DNA from: Lentisalinibacter sp964427415
Lineage (GTDB): Bacteria > Pseudomonadota > Gammaproteobacteria > Steroidobacterales > Woeseiaceae
Reading direction: 5' to 3'
Assembly (NCBI GenBank): GCA_964427415.1
Contig: CAYRUH010000014.1
Location: forward strand, 1-64,000
DNA: 64,000 nt
In this document: piece after piece, positions 35,565 to 43,404 of the stretch
Layout of the letters: each line of letters opens with the position of its first letter
Position numbering within the stretch: the stretch's first letter is position 1
Notes under the pieces: model-generated
Databases searched by the model: none
Seen by the model: the letters and a program-made list of their open reading frames with translations, nothing else
Told to the model about the DNA's origin: nothing
Translations under genes and position numbers: made by a program

Positions 35565-36100
35565 GGCTCGTTGCCGGCCTGCCGCCGATCGGGGAAAAGC
35601 ACGCATGATAGCACCGCCCCGCGCACCCGTTCGCAGGTCAAAGTGGTAACGGTATCTCAATAACCCCGCGGCGTTTAACCTATACTTCCCGCCGGGTGAT
35701 TCCACGATGAAAAAGACAGCGACCGACACGATCGCGGCCCCGGCCTGTTGTGCCGTTGCGCCCCGCGCGAATGCTGCCGGCGGGCGCCGCCGGCCGGAGC
35801 CCCGCGGTACCGCGGGGCGTTCCGAGTTATGTTCAGTTGGTGTTACCCTTATCCAATCGGCACAGGGAGTGCTCCCGATCGAGGCACCCATCATGGCGGA
35901 CCCGGCTCAAACGAGCCACCGACGATACGCGGCGTTCAGGCAGACCGGTCACGCAGCGGGGCGGCCTGGCCGGGAGAAGAATGTCAGAGAGGCGCTTGCC
36001 AGGGAACCGGAACCGGCACGCGGGCATGCCAGCATGACGCTGGCGTGGCGCGGCGAGAACGACAGCACGCACTACCTGAACCGGTAGACAGGCAAGCAGA
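35565..36100. other. 536-bp intergenic region between divergent radA and the PP2C gene
   Basis: The promoters of both flanking genes should lie here. A TATACT (35681-35686) is a possible -10 without a clear partner. A 20-bp perfect GC palindrome (35799-35818) can form a cruciform or a transcript hairpin. A 126-codon plus frame (35707-36087) has no recognisable domain and an erratic composition; I do not consider it a supported gene, although it begins with a plausible MKKTATD start. Confidence 0.5.
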
Positions 36101-36928
36101 ATGAGTCTCAAGGGGAAGATCCGATTCTCCGAGATCACGGACACCGGCAAGGTGCGCGATCACAACGAGGATGCCATCGCCACGCAGCCCGACATCGGGC
36201 TGATGGTGCTCGCCGACGGCATGGGGGGCTACAACGCCGGCGAGGTCGCCAGCGGCATCGCCGTGAAGACGGTCTTCGACCTGGTCAGCGAAGCCAGCCA
36301 TCGGGAGACCCGGGGCGAGGTCGAGCCCACCTCGGGCCTGATGCGCCAGACCATCACGCTGCGCGACGCCATCGCACGGGCCAACAAGATCATCTACCAG
36401 ACCGCCCAGAGCCAGCCCCAGTGCGAGGGCATGGGCACCACCATCGTCGCAAGCCTGTTCTACGACGACCGGATCTCGGTGGCCCACGTCGGCGATTCCC
36501 GTGCCTACCGCCTGCGGGCGGAGCAGTTCCAGCAATTGACGCTGGATCATTCCCTGCTGCAGGAACTGGTGGACCGGGGTTTCTACTCGCCGGAAGAGGC
36601 ACAGCGGTCGACAAACCGGAATTATGTTACAAGGGCTCTCGGGGTGGAGCCGGCCGTCGAAGTGGAGGTGCAGGAGTACGAGGTGGAGAAAGACGATGTC
36701 TATCTACTCTGCTCCGACGGGCTACCGGACATGGTTGAAGATGAAGATATTCATTTAACTATCAGCACGTTTAGTGCTAGCCTTGATGTAGTTGGTCAAC
36801 AATTGGTCCAGCTCACGAACGACCATGGCGGCCGGGATAACGTCTCCATCATGCTGGCGAGGGTCCTGGATTCTTTCCCCGCAAAACGGGGACTGATCGA
36901 CAGAATTTCCGGTCTTTTCCGGCAATGA
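36101..36928 (+). CDS. PP2C-family Ser/Thr protein phosphatase
   Basis: A 275-residue cytoplasmic phosphatase of the Stp1/PppA type. Metal-binding motifs are intact: VRDHNEDA, LADGMGGYNAGEVAS, MGTTIVA, HVGDSRAYRL, LLCSDGLPDMV and GGRDNVSIMLAR. It precedes a double-FHA protein, suggesting a Ser/Thr phosphorylation module, but no kinase gene is in the window. A segment at about 36730-36820 is unusually AT-rich for this genome. Confidence 0.93.
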   Translation: MSLKGKIRFSEITDTGKVRDHNEDAIATQPDIGLMVLADGMGGYNAGEVASGIAVKTVFDLVSEASHRETRGEVEPTSGLMRQTITLRDAIARANKIIYQTAQSQPQCEGMGTTIVASLFYDDRISVAHVGDSRAYRLRAEQFQQLTLDHSLLQELVDRGFYSPEEAQRSTNRNYVTRALGVEPAVEVEVQEYEVEKDDVYLLCSDGLPDMVEDEDIHLTISTFSASLDVVGQQLVQLTNDHGGRDNVSIMLARVLDSFPAKRGLIDRISGLFRQ

Positions 36929-36992
36929 TCGCAAGGATGCCGCCCCCGGACGTCGGGCGTCTTGCACCATCGGCAGGAGCGAGTGACAGCAA

Positions 36993-37733
36993 ATGGCACG
37001 GTTGATTCTGAGTCTGGACGGCCAGGTACTGGCCGAATACAACATGTCCAAGGAGCGCTACACGATCGGGCGGCTGCCCGATAACGACGTGCGCATCGAC
37101 AATCCGGCGGTGAGCGGCCACCACTCGTTGATCATCAATATCCTCAATGACTCGTTTCTGGAGGACCTGAACAGCACCAACGGCACCTACGTCAACGGCA
37201 AGCTGATCAAGAAGCACGCGCTCCAGCACGGCGATACCATCACCATCGGCCACCATCAGCTGCGCTTCGTGGACCAGCAGGCCACCGAGGCGGACCAGGA
37301 CGAGTTCGAGAAGACGATGGTGATCCCGCCGAGCCAGCACAGGCCGGAGCGCATGGACGAGGCGCAGAAGGCCGTCGAGCAGGCGGCGGGCGTAACGCCG
37401 GCGGCTGAAAGAGCCCACACCGCTACCGCCGCCTCGGATTCCGCGCCGGCGCCGGCGGCACTACCCACGGCGAAGCTGCAGGTGCTCTCAGGCGCGTTCG
37501 CCGGGAGGGAGCTCGAGCTGACCAAGGCATTGACGACGCTGGGCCGGCCCGGCGTGCAGGTGGCGGCCATCACGCGGCGCGCGGAAGGCTACTACGTGGT
37601 GCACGTGGAGAGCGGCAAGGAAGGCGACTTTCCGCGGGTTAACGGGGAGTCCATCGGACCCCAGGCCCGCAAGCTGGCCGACAACGACGTGCTGCAGCTG
37701 GCCGGCGTCAAGATGGGCTTCTTCCTGACCTGA
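36993..37733 (+). CDS. FHA-domain protein with two FHA-like modules
   Basis: A 246-residue protein. The N-terminal FHA domain (residues 8-90) has all phosphothreonine-binding residues: IGRLPDNDV, SGHHS and NSTNGTYVNG. A Pro/Ala-rich linker (about 115-160) leads to a second, divergent FHA-like domain (LQVLSGAFAGRELELTKALTTLGR, with VNGESIG near the end). It is likely a substrate or adaptor of the adjacent PP2C phosphatase. It converges with alr. Confidence 0.9.
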   Translation: MARLILSLDGQVLAEYNMSKERYTIGRLPDNDVRIDNPAVSGHHSLIINILNDSFLEDLNSTNGTYVNGKLIKKHALQHGDTITIGHHQLRFVDQQATEADQDEFEKTMVIPPSQHRPERMDEAQKAVEQAAGVTPAAERAHTATAASDSAPAPAALPTAKLQVLSGAFAGRELELTKALTTLGRPGVQVAAITRRAEGYYVVHVESGKEGDFPRVNGESIGPQARKLADNDVLQLAGVKMGFFLT

Positions 37734-37769
37734 ATTCCGCCGGCATCCCGCCAGTCCGGCCGGTCGCGC

Positions 37770-38876
37770 CTATTCGGTGACCTTGATCACCCGCTCCGTG
37801 ACCCGGCAGACGAGTTCGTACGGGATCGTGCCGGCGCGGCGGGCCACCTCCTCGACCGGCAGCCCCCTGCCCCACAGCATCACCTCGTCGCCCACCGCCG
37901 CATCGGGCAGATCGCTGAGATCGACGGTGATCATGTCCATCGACACCCGTCCGGCGATCGGCACGCGCCGGCCGGCCACCAGCACCGGTGCACCGTCTGG
38001 CATGCACCAGGGATAGCCGTCGCCGTAGCCCACGGCCGCGATTCCGAGGCGCATGTCGCGCTGCGCCCGGTAGCGCCCGCCGTAGCCGATGCGCTCGCCG
38101 GCAGCGACCGGCTTGACCGCGATGAGCGTCGACAGGAACTCCATGGCGGGCTCGAGTCCGAGCGCTGCGCCCGTGTCTTCGGGGAAAGGCGAGATGCCGT
38201 ACAGGCAGATGCCCGGGCGGATCCAGGCGGGACCGAAGGAGGGACAGCTCGCCGCCATCGCGTCCAGGTCCCGCTTCCAGCCGAGTATGGCCGCGGAGTT
38301 GGCCAGGGTGACCGCGCCGTCGAAGCCGTCGGCCGCTGCCTGAAGAGCGCGGAGCTGCGCCGTTGTCATGCCGTCGCCCAGCCGTTCGGCCTGGGCGAAG
38401 TGGGTCATGAGTCTGAGTTCTGACACGGCGGGCGAGGCCCGCAGAGTGCGCACCGCCTGCGCCACCTCTGCCGGCGCGATGCCGAGCCGATGCATGCCGG
38501 TATCCACCTTCAGCCACACGGTCAGCGGCCGTTCCGCAGGAGACCCGGCCAGCAGTCGGATCTGCTCGCCACAGTGGACCACCAGCTCGAACCGTTGCGC
38601 TCTCGCAAGCGCCAGGTCGTGACCATCGAATACGCCCTCGAGCAGCACCAGGGGTTTGTCGATGCCGGCCTCGCGGAGCCGCAGGGCCTCCTCCATGCGC
38701 GCCACCGCAAAGGCGTCGGCCGCATCCAGCGCCGTGGCGGCCGCCACCAGCCCGTGGCCGTAGCCGTTCGACTTGATGACGGCCATCACCCGGTAGCCGG
38801 GCGCGTGCCGCTTCAGCTCGGACAGATTGTGTCTGAGTGCGCCGGTATGAACCCGCGCGCAGGCCGCAGCCCTCAC
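37770..38876 (-). CDS. alr: alanine racemase
   Basis: A 368-residue PLP enzyme that makes D-alanine for peptidoglycan. PLP Lys35 lies in VIKSNGYGHG and the catalytic Tyr region in RIGYGGRY; AVGYGDGYPW and GRVSMDMITVDL are family signatures. It overlaps the dnaB stop by ATGA (38873-38876), so it is translated from the ribosomal-protein/dnaB operon, the order seen in E. coli. Confidence 0.97.
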   Translation of the reverse strand: MRAAACARVHTGALRHNLSELKRHAPGYRVMAVIKSNGYGHGLVAAATALDAADAFAVARMEEALRLREAGIDKPLVLLEGVFDGHDLALARAQRFELVVHCGEQIRLLAGSPAERPLTVWLKVDTGMHRLGIAPAEVAQAVRTLRASPAVSELRLMTHFAQAERLGDGMTTAQLRALQAAADGFDGAVTLANSAAILGWKRDLDAMAASCPSFGPAWIRPGICLYGISPFPEDTGAALGLEPAMEFLSTLIAVKPVAAGERIGYGGRYRAQRDMRLGIAAVGYGDGYPWCMPDGAPVLVAGRRVPIAGRVSMDMITVDLSDLPDAAVGDEVMLWGRGLPVEEVARRAGTIPYELVCRVTERVIKVTE

Positions 38877-40267
38877 TGATACGGTCCGTCGCCCCAGGCG
38901 TCCGGCGCCCAGTTCTCGAACTTGGTAAAGCGGCCCAGGAAGGTCAGCGGGAACTCGCCCGTGGGGCCGTTGCGCTGCTTTGCGATGGTAATGTCGGCGA
39001 TGCCTTTACGCGGCGAATCGGCATCGTAGACCTCGTCCCGGTAGATGAAGCAGATGATATCCGCGTCCTGTTCGATGGCGCCGGATTCGCGCAGATCCGA
39101 CATCACCGGCTTCTTGTCCTGGCGCTGCTCGACGCTGCGGTTGAGCTGGGAGAGCGCAATGACCGGCACGGAGAGCTCCTTGGCCAGCGCCTTCAGGGAG
39201 CGGGAGATCTCCGAGATCTCCGTGGTCCGATTCTCCTTGGTGCCGGGCACCTGCATCAGCTGCAGGTAGTCGACCAGGACCAGGCCAAGGCCGTGCTCGC
39301 GCTTCAGCCGCCGGGCGCGGGCGCGCATCTCGGTGGGGGACAGGGCCGGCGTGTCATCGATGAAGATGGGCGCGTCGGACATCAGCTGCACGGCGGTATT
39401 GATACGGGACCAGTCCTCGTCGGGGAAGCGGCCCGTGCGCAGGTGGCCCTGGTCCACCCGGCCGAGCGAGGAGATCATGCGGAAGGCCAGCTGATCGGCG
39501 GTCATCTCCATGGAGTAGATGGCGGTGGGCACCTTCGCACCGATGGCGGCGTTCTCCGCGATATTGATGGCGAAGGTCGTTTTGCCCATCGATGGCCGCC
39601 CCGCGATGATGATCAGGTCACCGCTCTGCAGGCCCGCCGTCAGCTTGTCGAATTCGGTATAACCGGAGGAGATGCCGGTAATGTCGCCGTCCGACTGGTG
39701 CAGCATGTCGATGCGATCGATGGTCTCCGGCAGGATAGACTTCAGGCTCTTGAAGCCGCCACGGCGCGAGCCCTGCTCGGCTATCTCGAAGACCCGGCGC
39801 TCGGCATCGTCCACCAGCTCGCTGGAGGTGCGTCCTTGCGTGCTGAATGCGCTGCCTGCGATCTCGTTGCCAGCGGAGATCAGCTGGCGCAGCACCGAGC
39901 GCTCACGCAGGATCTCCGCATAGGCGCGCACGTTCGCCGAGCTCGGCGTCTCGTTGGCGAGGGTGGCCAGGTAGTCCAGCCCCCCGACCTTCGCCAGCTC
40001 CCCCCGGTTGTCCAGGTATTCGTGCAGCGTGACCGCATCGGCCGGCTGACCGCTCTCGGACAAACGCCCGATGGCCTCGAAGATGAGCTGATGGTCCTTG
40101 CGGTAGAAGTCCTGCGCCGTGACGAGGTCTGCCACCTTGTCCCAGGCGGCGTTGTCCAGCATCAGCCCGCCGAGCAGCGACTGCTCGGCCTCCATGCTGT
40201 GGGGCGGCGTCCGCAGGCGCGATTCGGCGGCCTCGCGTGCCTCCCGCTCTTCCAGTGCCCGGACCAT
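38873..40267 (-). CDS. dnaB: replicative DNA helicase DnaB
   Basis: A 464-residue hexameric helicase of the replisome. The N-terminal collar domain starts at PPHSMEAEQSLLGG; the RecA-like domain has Walker A AGRPSMGKTTFAINIA and Walker B VLVDYLQLM, with SRSLKALAKEL after it. No intein is present. It lies 24 bp after rplI. Confidence 0.98.
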   Translation of the reverse strand: MVRALEEREAREAAESRLRTPPHSMEAEQSLLGGLMLDNAAWDKVADLVTAQDFYRKDHQLIFEAIGRLSESGQPADAVTLHEYLDNRGELAKVGGLDYLATLANETPSSANVRAYAEILRERSVLRQLISAGNEIAGSAFSTQGRTSSELVDDAERRVFEIAEQGSRRGGFKSLKSILPETIDRIDMLHQSDGDITGISSGYTEFDKLTAGLQSGDLIIIAGRPSMGKTTFAINIAENAAIGAKVPTAIYSMEMTADQLAFRMISSLGRVDQGHLRTGRFPDEDWSRINTAVQLMSDAPIFIDDTPALSPTEMRARARRLKREHGLGLVLVDYLQLMQVPGTKENRTTEISEISRSLKALAKELSVPVIALSQLNRSVEQRQDKKPVMSDLRESGAIEQDADIICFIYRDEVYDADSPRKGIADITIAKQRNGPTGEFPLTFLGRFTKFENWAPDAWGDGPYQ

Positions 40268-40291
40268 CGTCGGTGACGGCTCCCCCGCGCC

Positions 40292-40759
40292 CTAGGCGCC
40301 GGTCTCCGACTCCTCCGGGACCACCACCACGGTGAGCTCGACGTCGACGTCCGCGTGCAGGTGCACGCCGACAGTGTGCTCGCCCGCCTCGCGCAGCGGA
40401 CCTTCCTCCGGCAGCCGCACCTCGGCGCGCTCGATCTCGACACCCTGCCCGGTCACCGCGTCGGCGATCTCGCCGGTGCCCACCGAGCCGAACAGCTTGC
40501 CTTCAGGACCCACCTTGGCCGGAATCTCGACCCGCATGTCGGTAAGCTTCTCGGCGCGCGCCCTGGCGGCATCCAGCTCTTCGGAGGCCTGCTTCTCCAG
40601 CTCGGCGCGCATGGCCTCGAGCTTCGCCACGTTCGCCTTCGTGGCCAGTGTCGCCTTGCCCTGGGGCAGCAGGTAGTTACGGCCGTAGCCGGACTTCACC
40701 GTCACCTTGTCACCGATGGTGCCGAGGTTTTCGATTTTCTCGAGGAGTATCACTTCCAT
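40292..40759 (-). CDS. rplI: 50S ribosomal protein L9
   Basis: A 155-residue L9 with the N-terminal domain MEVILLEKIENLGTIGD-VTVKSGYGRNYLLPQG, a long connecting helix and a C-terminal domain ending in an acidic tail. I used ATG 40759 (MEVILL) rather than an ATG three codons earlier. It follows the DUF2232 gene. Confidence 0.97.
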   Translation of the reverse strand: MEVILLEKIENLGTIGDKVTVKSGYGRNYLLPQGKATLATKANVAKLEAMRAELEKQASEELDAARARAEKLTDMRVEIPAKVGPEGKLFGSVGTGEIADAVTGQGVEIERAEVRLPEEGPLREAGEHTVGVHLHADVDVELTVVVVPEESETGA

Positions 40760-40815
40760 TGCGTTCACCCGTTGTCAGCGTGCTGCGCCAGGCAGCTTAA
40801 GTTACCAGACCAGAT

Positions 40816-41709
40816 TCATCCCTGCCCGGAGACGGCCGGCACCCGCCGGCGGATGTCGATCCAGGCATCCAGGTAGCCGCTCAGGGACAGCATCCCTATC
40901 ACTGCACCCGACACCGGCGACGGCAGTATCGCCAGTACATATATCACGATAAGCAGCGCCGGCGGCCAACGCCGCGCCACGAACAGCCCGTGCACCAGCG
41001 CGAGGCCCTGCACGACGAACGCCACCAGCAACGCCAGCGCCGAATTCACCAGCCATGGCGAACCGGTCAGCGTCGCCGCCACACTGATGACGGCCGTAGC
41101 CAGCGCCAGCGTGCGCCCCAGATTCAGCTCCCGGAAGCGGCCGAATAAGGGCGCTCGTTCCGGCAGCAAGGCATACAGCGCGTAGCCCAGCAATATGACC
41201 AGCATCCCACCGACCCAGGTCATACCGAACGCGAGGCCGGTGATCAGCACCTGCGCCATAGTCACGAACGCCGATGCGTCCATGGCCATGCCGCCGGCTT
41301 CGGAGATATTGCCGGCGAATTGCTCCAGGAACGGCCGCCAGAAGCCCGCCACGTCCTCCACCCAGGCATAGAATACGCCAATGCCGGCCAGCATCAGGAC
41401 CGCCAGCACCTGCGCCGTCAGCGTGAGCGAACGGGTTGAGACCAGCAGCCAGACCGCAGCCAGGCTCCCGCCCTGCAACAGCGCGAGATACCACACCAGC
41501 GACATCCGGAAGTCCTGCATCACAGCCACAGCGGCGATCAGCAGCGCGGAGGCCAGCAGCGCCGCCGCGACTCCCTCGCGCAGGCCGCGCGCCAGCACTG
41601 TCAACACGGTTGTCGCCCCGCTGAGCACCGGCAGCACCGGGAACAGCGCCGCGATTACCAGCACCGCGCGATGGAAGCGCGCCGTAATCCAGGCAGCGAT
41701 CTGTCGCAT
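40816..41709 (-). CDS. DUF2232/YybS-like membrane protein
   Basis: A 297-residue integral membrane protein with about eight to nine hydrophobic helices and no signal peptide. It lies between rpsR and rplI, where such DUF2232-type proteins occur in many gammaproteobacteria. The function is unknown. The long, mildly amphipathic loop at about residues 120-150 faces one side only. Confidence 0.75.
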   Translation of the reverse strand: MRQIAAWITARFHRAVLVIAALFPVLPVLSGATTVLTVLARGLREGVAAALLASALLIAAVAVMQDFRMSLVWYLALLQGGSLAAVWLLVSTRSLTLTAQVLAVLMLAGIGVFYAWVEDVAGFWRPFLEQFAGNISEAGGMAMDASAFVTMAQVLITGLAFGMTWVGGMLVILLGYALYALLPERAPLFGRFRELNLGRTLALATAVISVAATLTGSPWLVNSALALLVAFVVQGLALVHGLFVARRWPPALLIVIYVLAILPSPVSGAVIGMLSLSGYLDAWIDIRRRVPAVSGQG

Positions 41710-41757
41710 GGGACCTGCCGCCGGACCTCGTACCTGGAGATGCCGGCGGCGCGGCGG

Positions 41758-41982
41758 TCAGTGACGGTCGGTGTAGGGCAGCAGCGCCAGGTAGCGGGCG
41801 CGCTTCACCGCGGTGGACAGCTGCCGCTGGTAGTGAGCCTTTGTGCCGGTGATACGGCTGGGGACGATCTTGCCCGTCTCCGAGATGAAGCTCTTCAGCA
41901 GGCCGAGGTCCTTGTAGTCAATCTCTTCGATGCCTTCGGCAGTGAAACGGCAGTATTTGCGCCGGCGGGAATAACGACTCAT
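41758..41982 (-). CDS. rpsR: 30S ribosomal protein S18
   Basis: A 74-residue S18, basic, with the conserved RRRKYCRFTAEGIEEIDYKD start and the LLKSFISETGKIVPSRITGTK core. S18 pairs with S6 on the 30S platform. It lies 14 bp after rpsF, and no priB is found between them. Confidence 0.98.
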   Translation of the reverse strand: MSRYSRRRKYCRFTAEGIEEIDYKDLGLLKSFISETGKIVPSRITGTKAHYQRQLSTAVKRARYLALLPYTDRH

Positions 41983-41996
41983 GGCAAAACTCCTGT

Positions 41997-42542
41997 TCAG
42001 GCGGAGCCGGCTTTCGCCGTCTCGCTCTCTTCTGCGGGCGTGCCGGAGGCGGCTTCGTCGCCGCTCTCATCGGCAGAGGCCGGTTCCGGGCCCTCTTCCT
42101 TCGTCTCGTCCTCTGTCTCTTTCTCGGCCGTCTCCTCTTCCTCGGCGGCCCGTGCACGGGCCTCGGCCTCGGCGCGGGCATCGCGACGACGCTGGGCCTC
42201 GCGCTCCTTGGCCTTCTCGTCCTCGACGGCCTTGGCCATCGGCGAGGCCTCGGTGACGGCCTTGTCGCGCTTGATCACGAGGTGGCGGAGCACCGCATCG
42301 TTGAACTTGAATGCGGCGGTGAGCTCATCGAGCGTCTCTCTGGCGCACTCGATGTTAATGAGGACGTAATGGGCCTTGTGGGCCTTGGCGATGGGATGGG
42401 CGAGCTGGCGACGGCCCCAGTCTTCGAGGCGATGAATATTGCCGCCGCCGTCGGTGATCATGCTCTCGTACCGCTCCACCATGGCCGGTACCTGTTCGCT
42501 CTGGTCAGGGTGGACCAGAAACACGACCTCGTAGTGTCTCAT
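41997..42542 (-). CDS. rpsF: 30S ribosomal protein S6 with long acidic C-terminal extension
   Basis: The S6 fold occupies residues 1 to about 97 (MRHYEVVFLVHPDQSEQVP, then EDWGRRQLAHPIAKAHKAHYVL). The protein continues to 181 residues with a helical Glu/Arg/Ala segment and a Glu/Asp-rich, disordered tail. E. coli S6 has a short glutamate tail that RimK lengthens after translation; here the acidic tail is encoded. I chose ATG 42542, next to the conserved N-terminus. Confidence 0.95.
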   Translation of the reverse strand: MRHYEVVFLVHPDQSEQVPAMVERYESMITDGGGNIHRLEDWGRRQLAHPIAKAHKAHYVLINIECARETLDELTAAFKFNDAVLRHLVIKRDKAVTEASPMAKAVEDEKAKEREAQRRRDARAEAEARARAAEEEETAEKETEDETKEEGPEPASADESGDEAASGTPAEESETAKAGSA

Positions 42543-42627
42543 CGTATCCCCTTTCGGATTACAGCCGCCCGCCTTCCGGTGCGGCAAGAGGTTATGTGGA
42601 GTCCCGCACTTGCGCGGGGCGCGAATG

Positions 42628-43404
42628 TTAACCGAGCCCCGGTGCAGAAGCAATCGGGCGCCGCTGCCGGCAGGCTTCGTAGAGGCACACGCCCGCCGCC
42701 ACCGATACGTTCAGGCTCTCTACGCTGCCGGCCATCGGGATGGCGATAACGGCATCGCAGCGCTCCGCGACCGCCGCCGCCATGCCCCTTTCCTCACCGC
42801 CGAGTACGAGTGCGACCGGGCCGGTGAGATCCGTCTCGTAGAGTCCGGCTTCGGCGTCTTCCGCGCTGCCGATGACGCGCACTCCGTAGTCCTGCAGCCA
42901 GTCGATCACCCTGGGCAGGCGCTCCACCCGCGCCAGCGGCACGGACTCGGCGGCTCCCGTCGCCACCTTGCGGACCGCCGGCGTGATGCCGGCGGCGTGA
43001 CGCCGCGGAATCACCACCGCATCCACCCCGGCCGCGTCCGCCGTGCGCAGGCAGGCGCCCAGGTTGTGGGGGTCCTGAACGCCGTCCAGCACCAGCACAA
43101 GCAGGGCCTCGCCAGCGGTGAGGCGCTGCTCGACCAGCGTGCGCAGCGCCGCCTCATCCAGCGACGAGGCGCCCCGCAGCTCCGCCACCACGCCCTGATG
43201 CCGGGTGCCCGCGGCAAGCGCATCCAGCCGGTTCCGCGCCACCCGCTCGACGGCCACGTCGGCACCGGCGGTGCTCTCCAGCAGCGCACGGATGCGCTCG
43301 TTGTCCACCCGGCGATCCACCAGCAGTCGCCGGACCCGGCCCGCATCCTCGTCGAGCAGACGCGCCACGGCGTGGATGCCGGCGCTGAAGCGGGCGCTAG
43401 TCAC
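42628..43404 (-). CDS. rlmB: 23S rRNA (guanosine-2'-O-)-methyltransferase RlmB
   Basis: A 258-residue SpoU/TrmH-family enzyme that methylates G2251 of 23S rRNA. The N-terminal substrate-binding domain is followed by the SPOUT knot motifs LDGVQDPHNLGACLRTADA, LVLGGEERGM and IPMAGSVESLNVSVAAGV. It overlaps the rnr stop by eight bases. Confidence 0.97.
   Translation of the reverse strand: MTSARFSAGIHAVARLLDEDAGRVRRLLVDRRVDNERIRALLESTAGADVAVERVARNRLDALAAGTRHQGVVAELRGASSLDEAALRTLVEQRLTAGEALLVLVLDGVQDPHNLGACLRTADAAGVDAVVIPRRHAAGITPAVRKVATGAAESVPLARVERLPRVIDWLQDYGVRVIGSAEDAEAGLYETDLTGPVALVLGGEERGMAAAVAERCDAVIAIPMAGSVESLNVSVAAGVCLYEACRQRRPIASAPGLG

Noticed and set aside
35707..36087. 126-codon ORF upstream of the phosphatase gene
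   Set aside because: Composition is erratic, no domain or good ribosome site, and it crosses the GC palindrome; kept only as part of the intergenic description.
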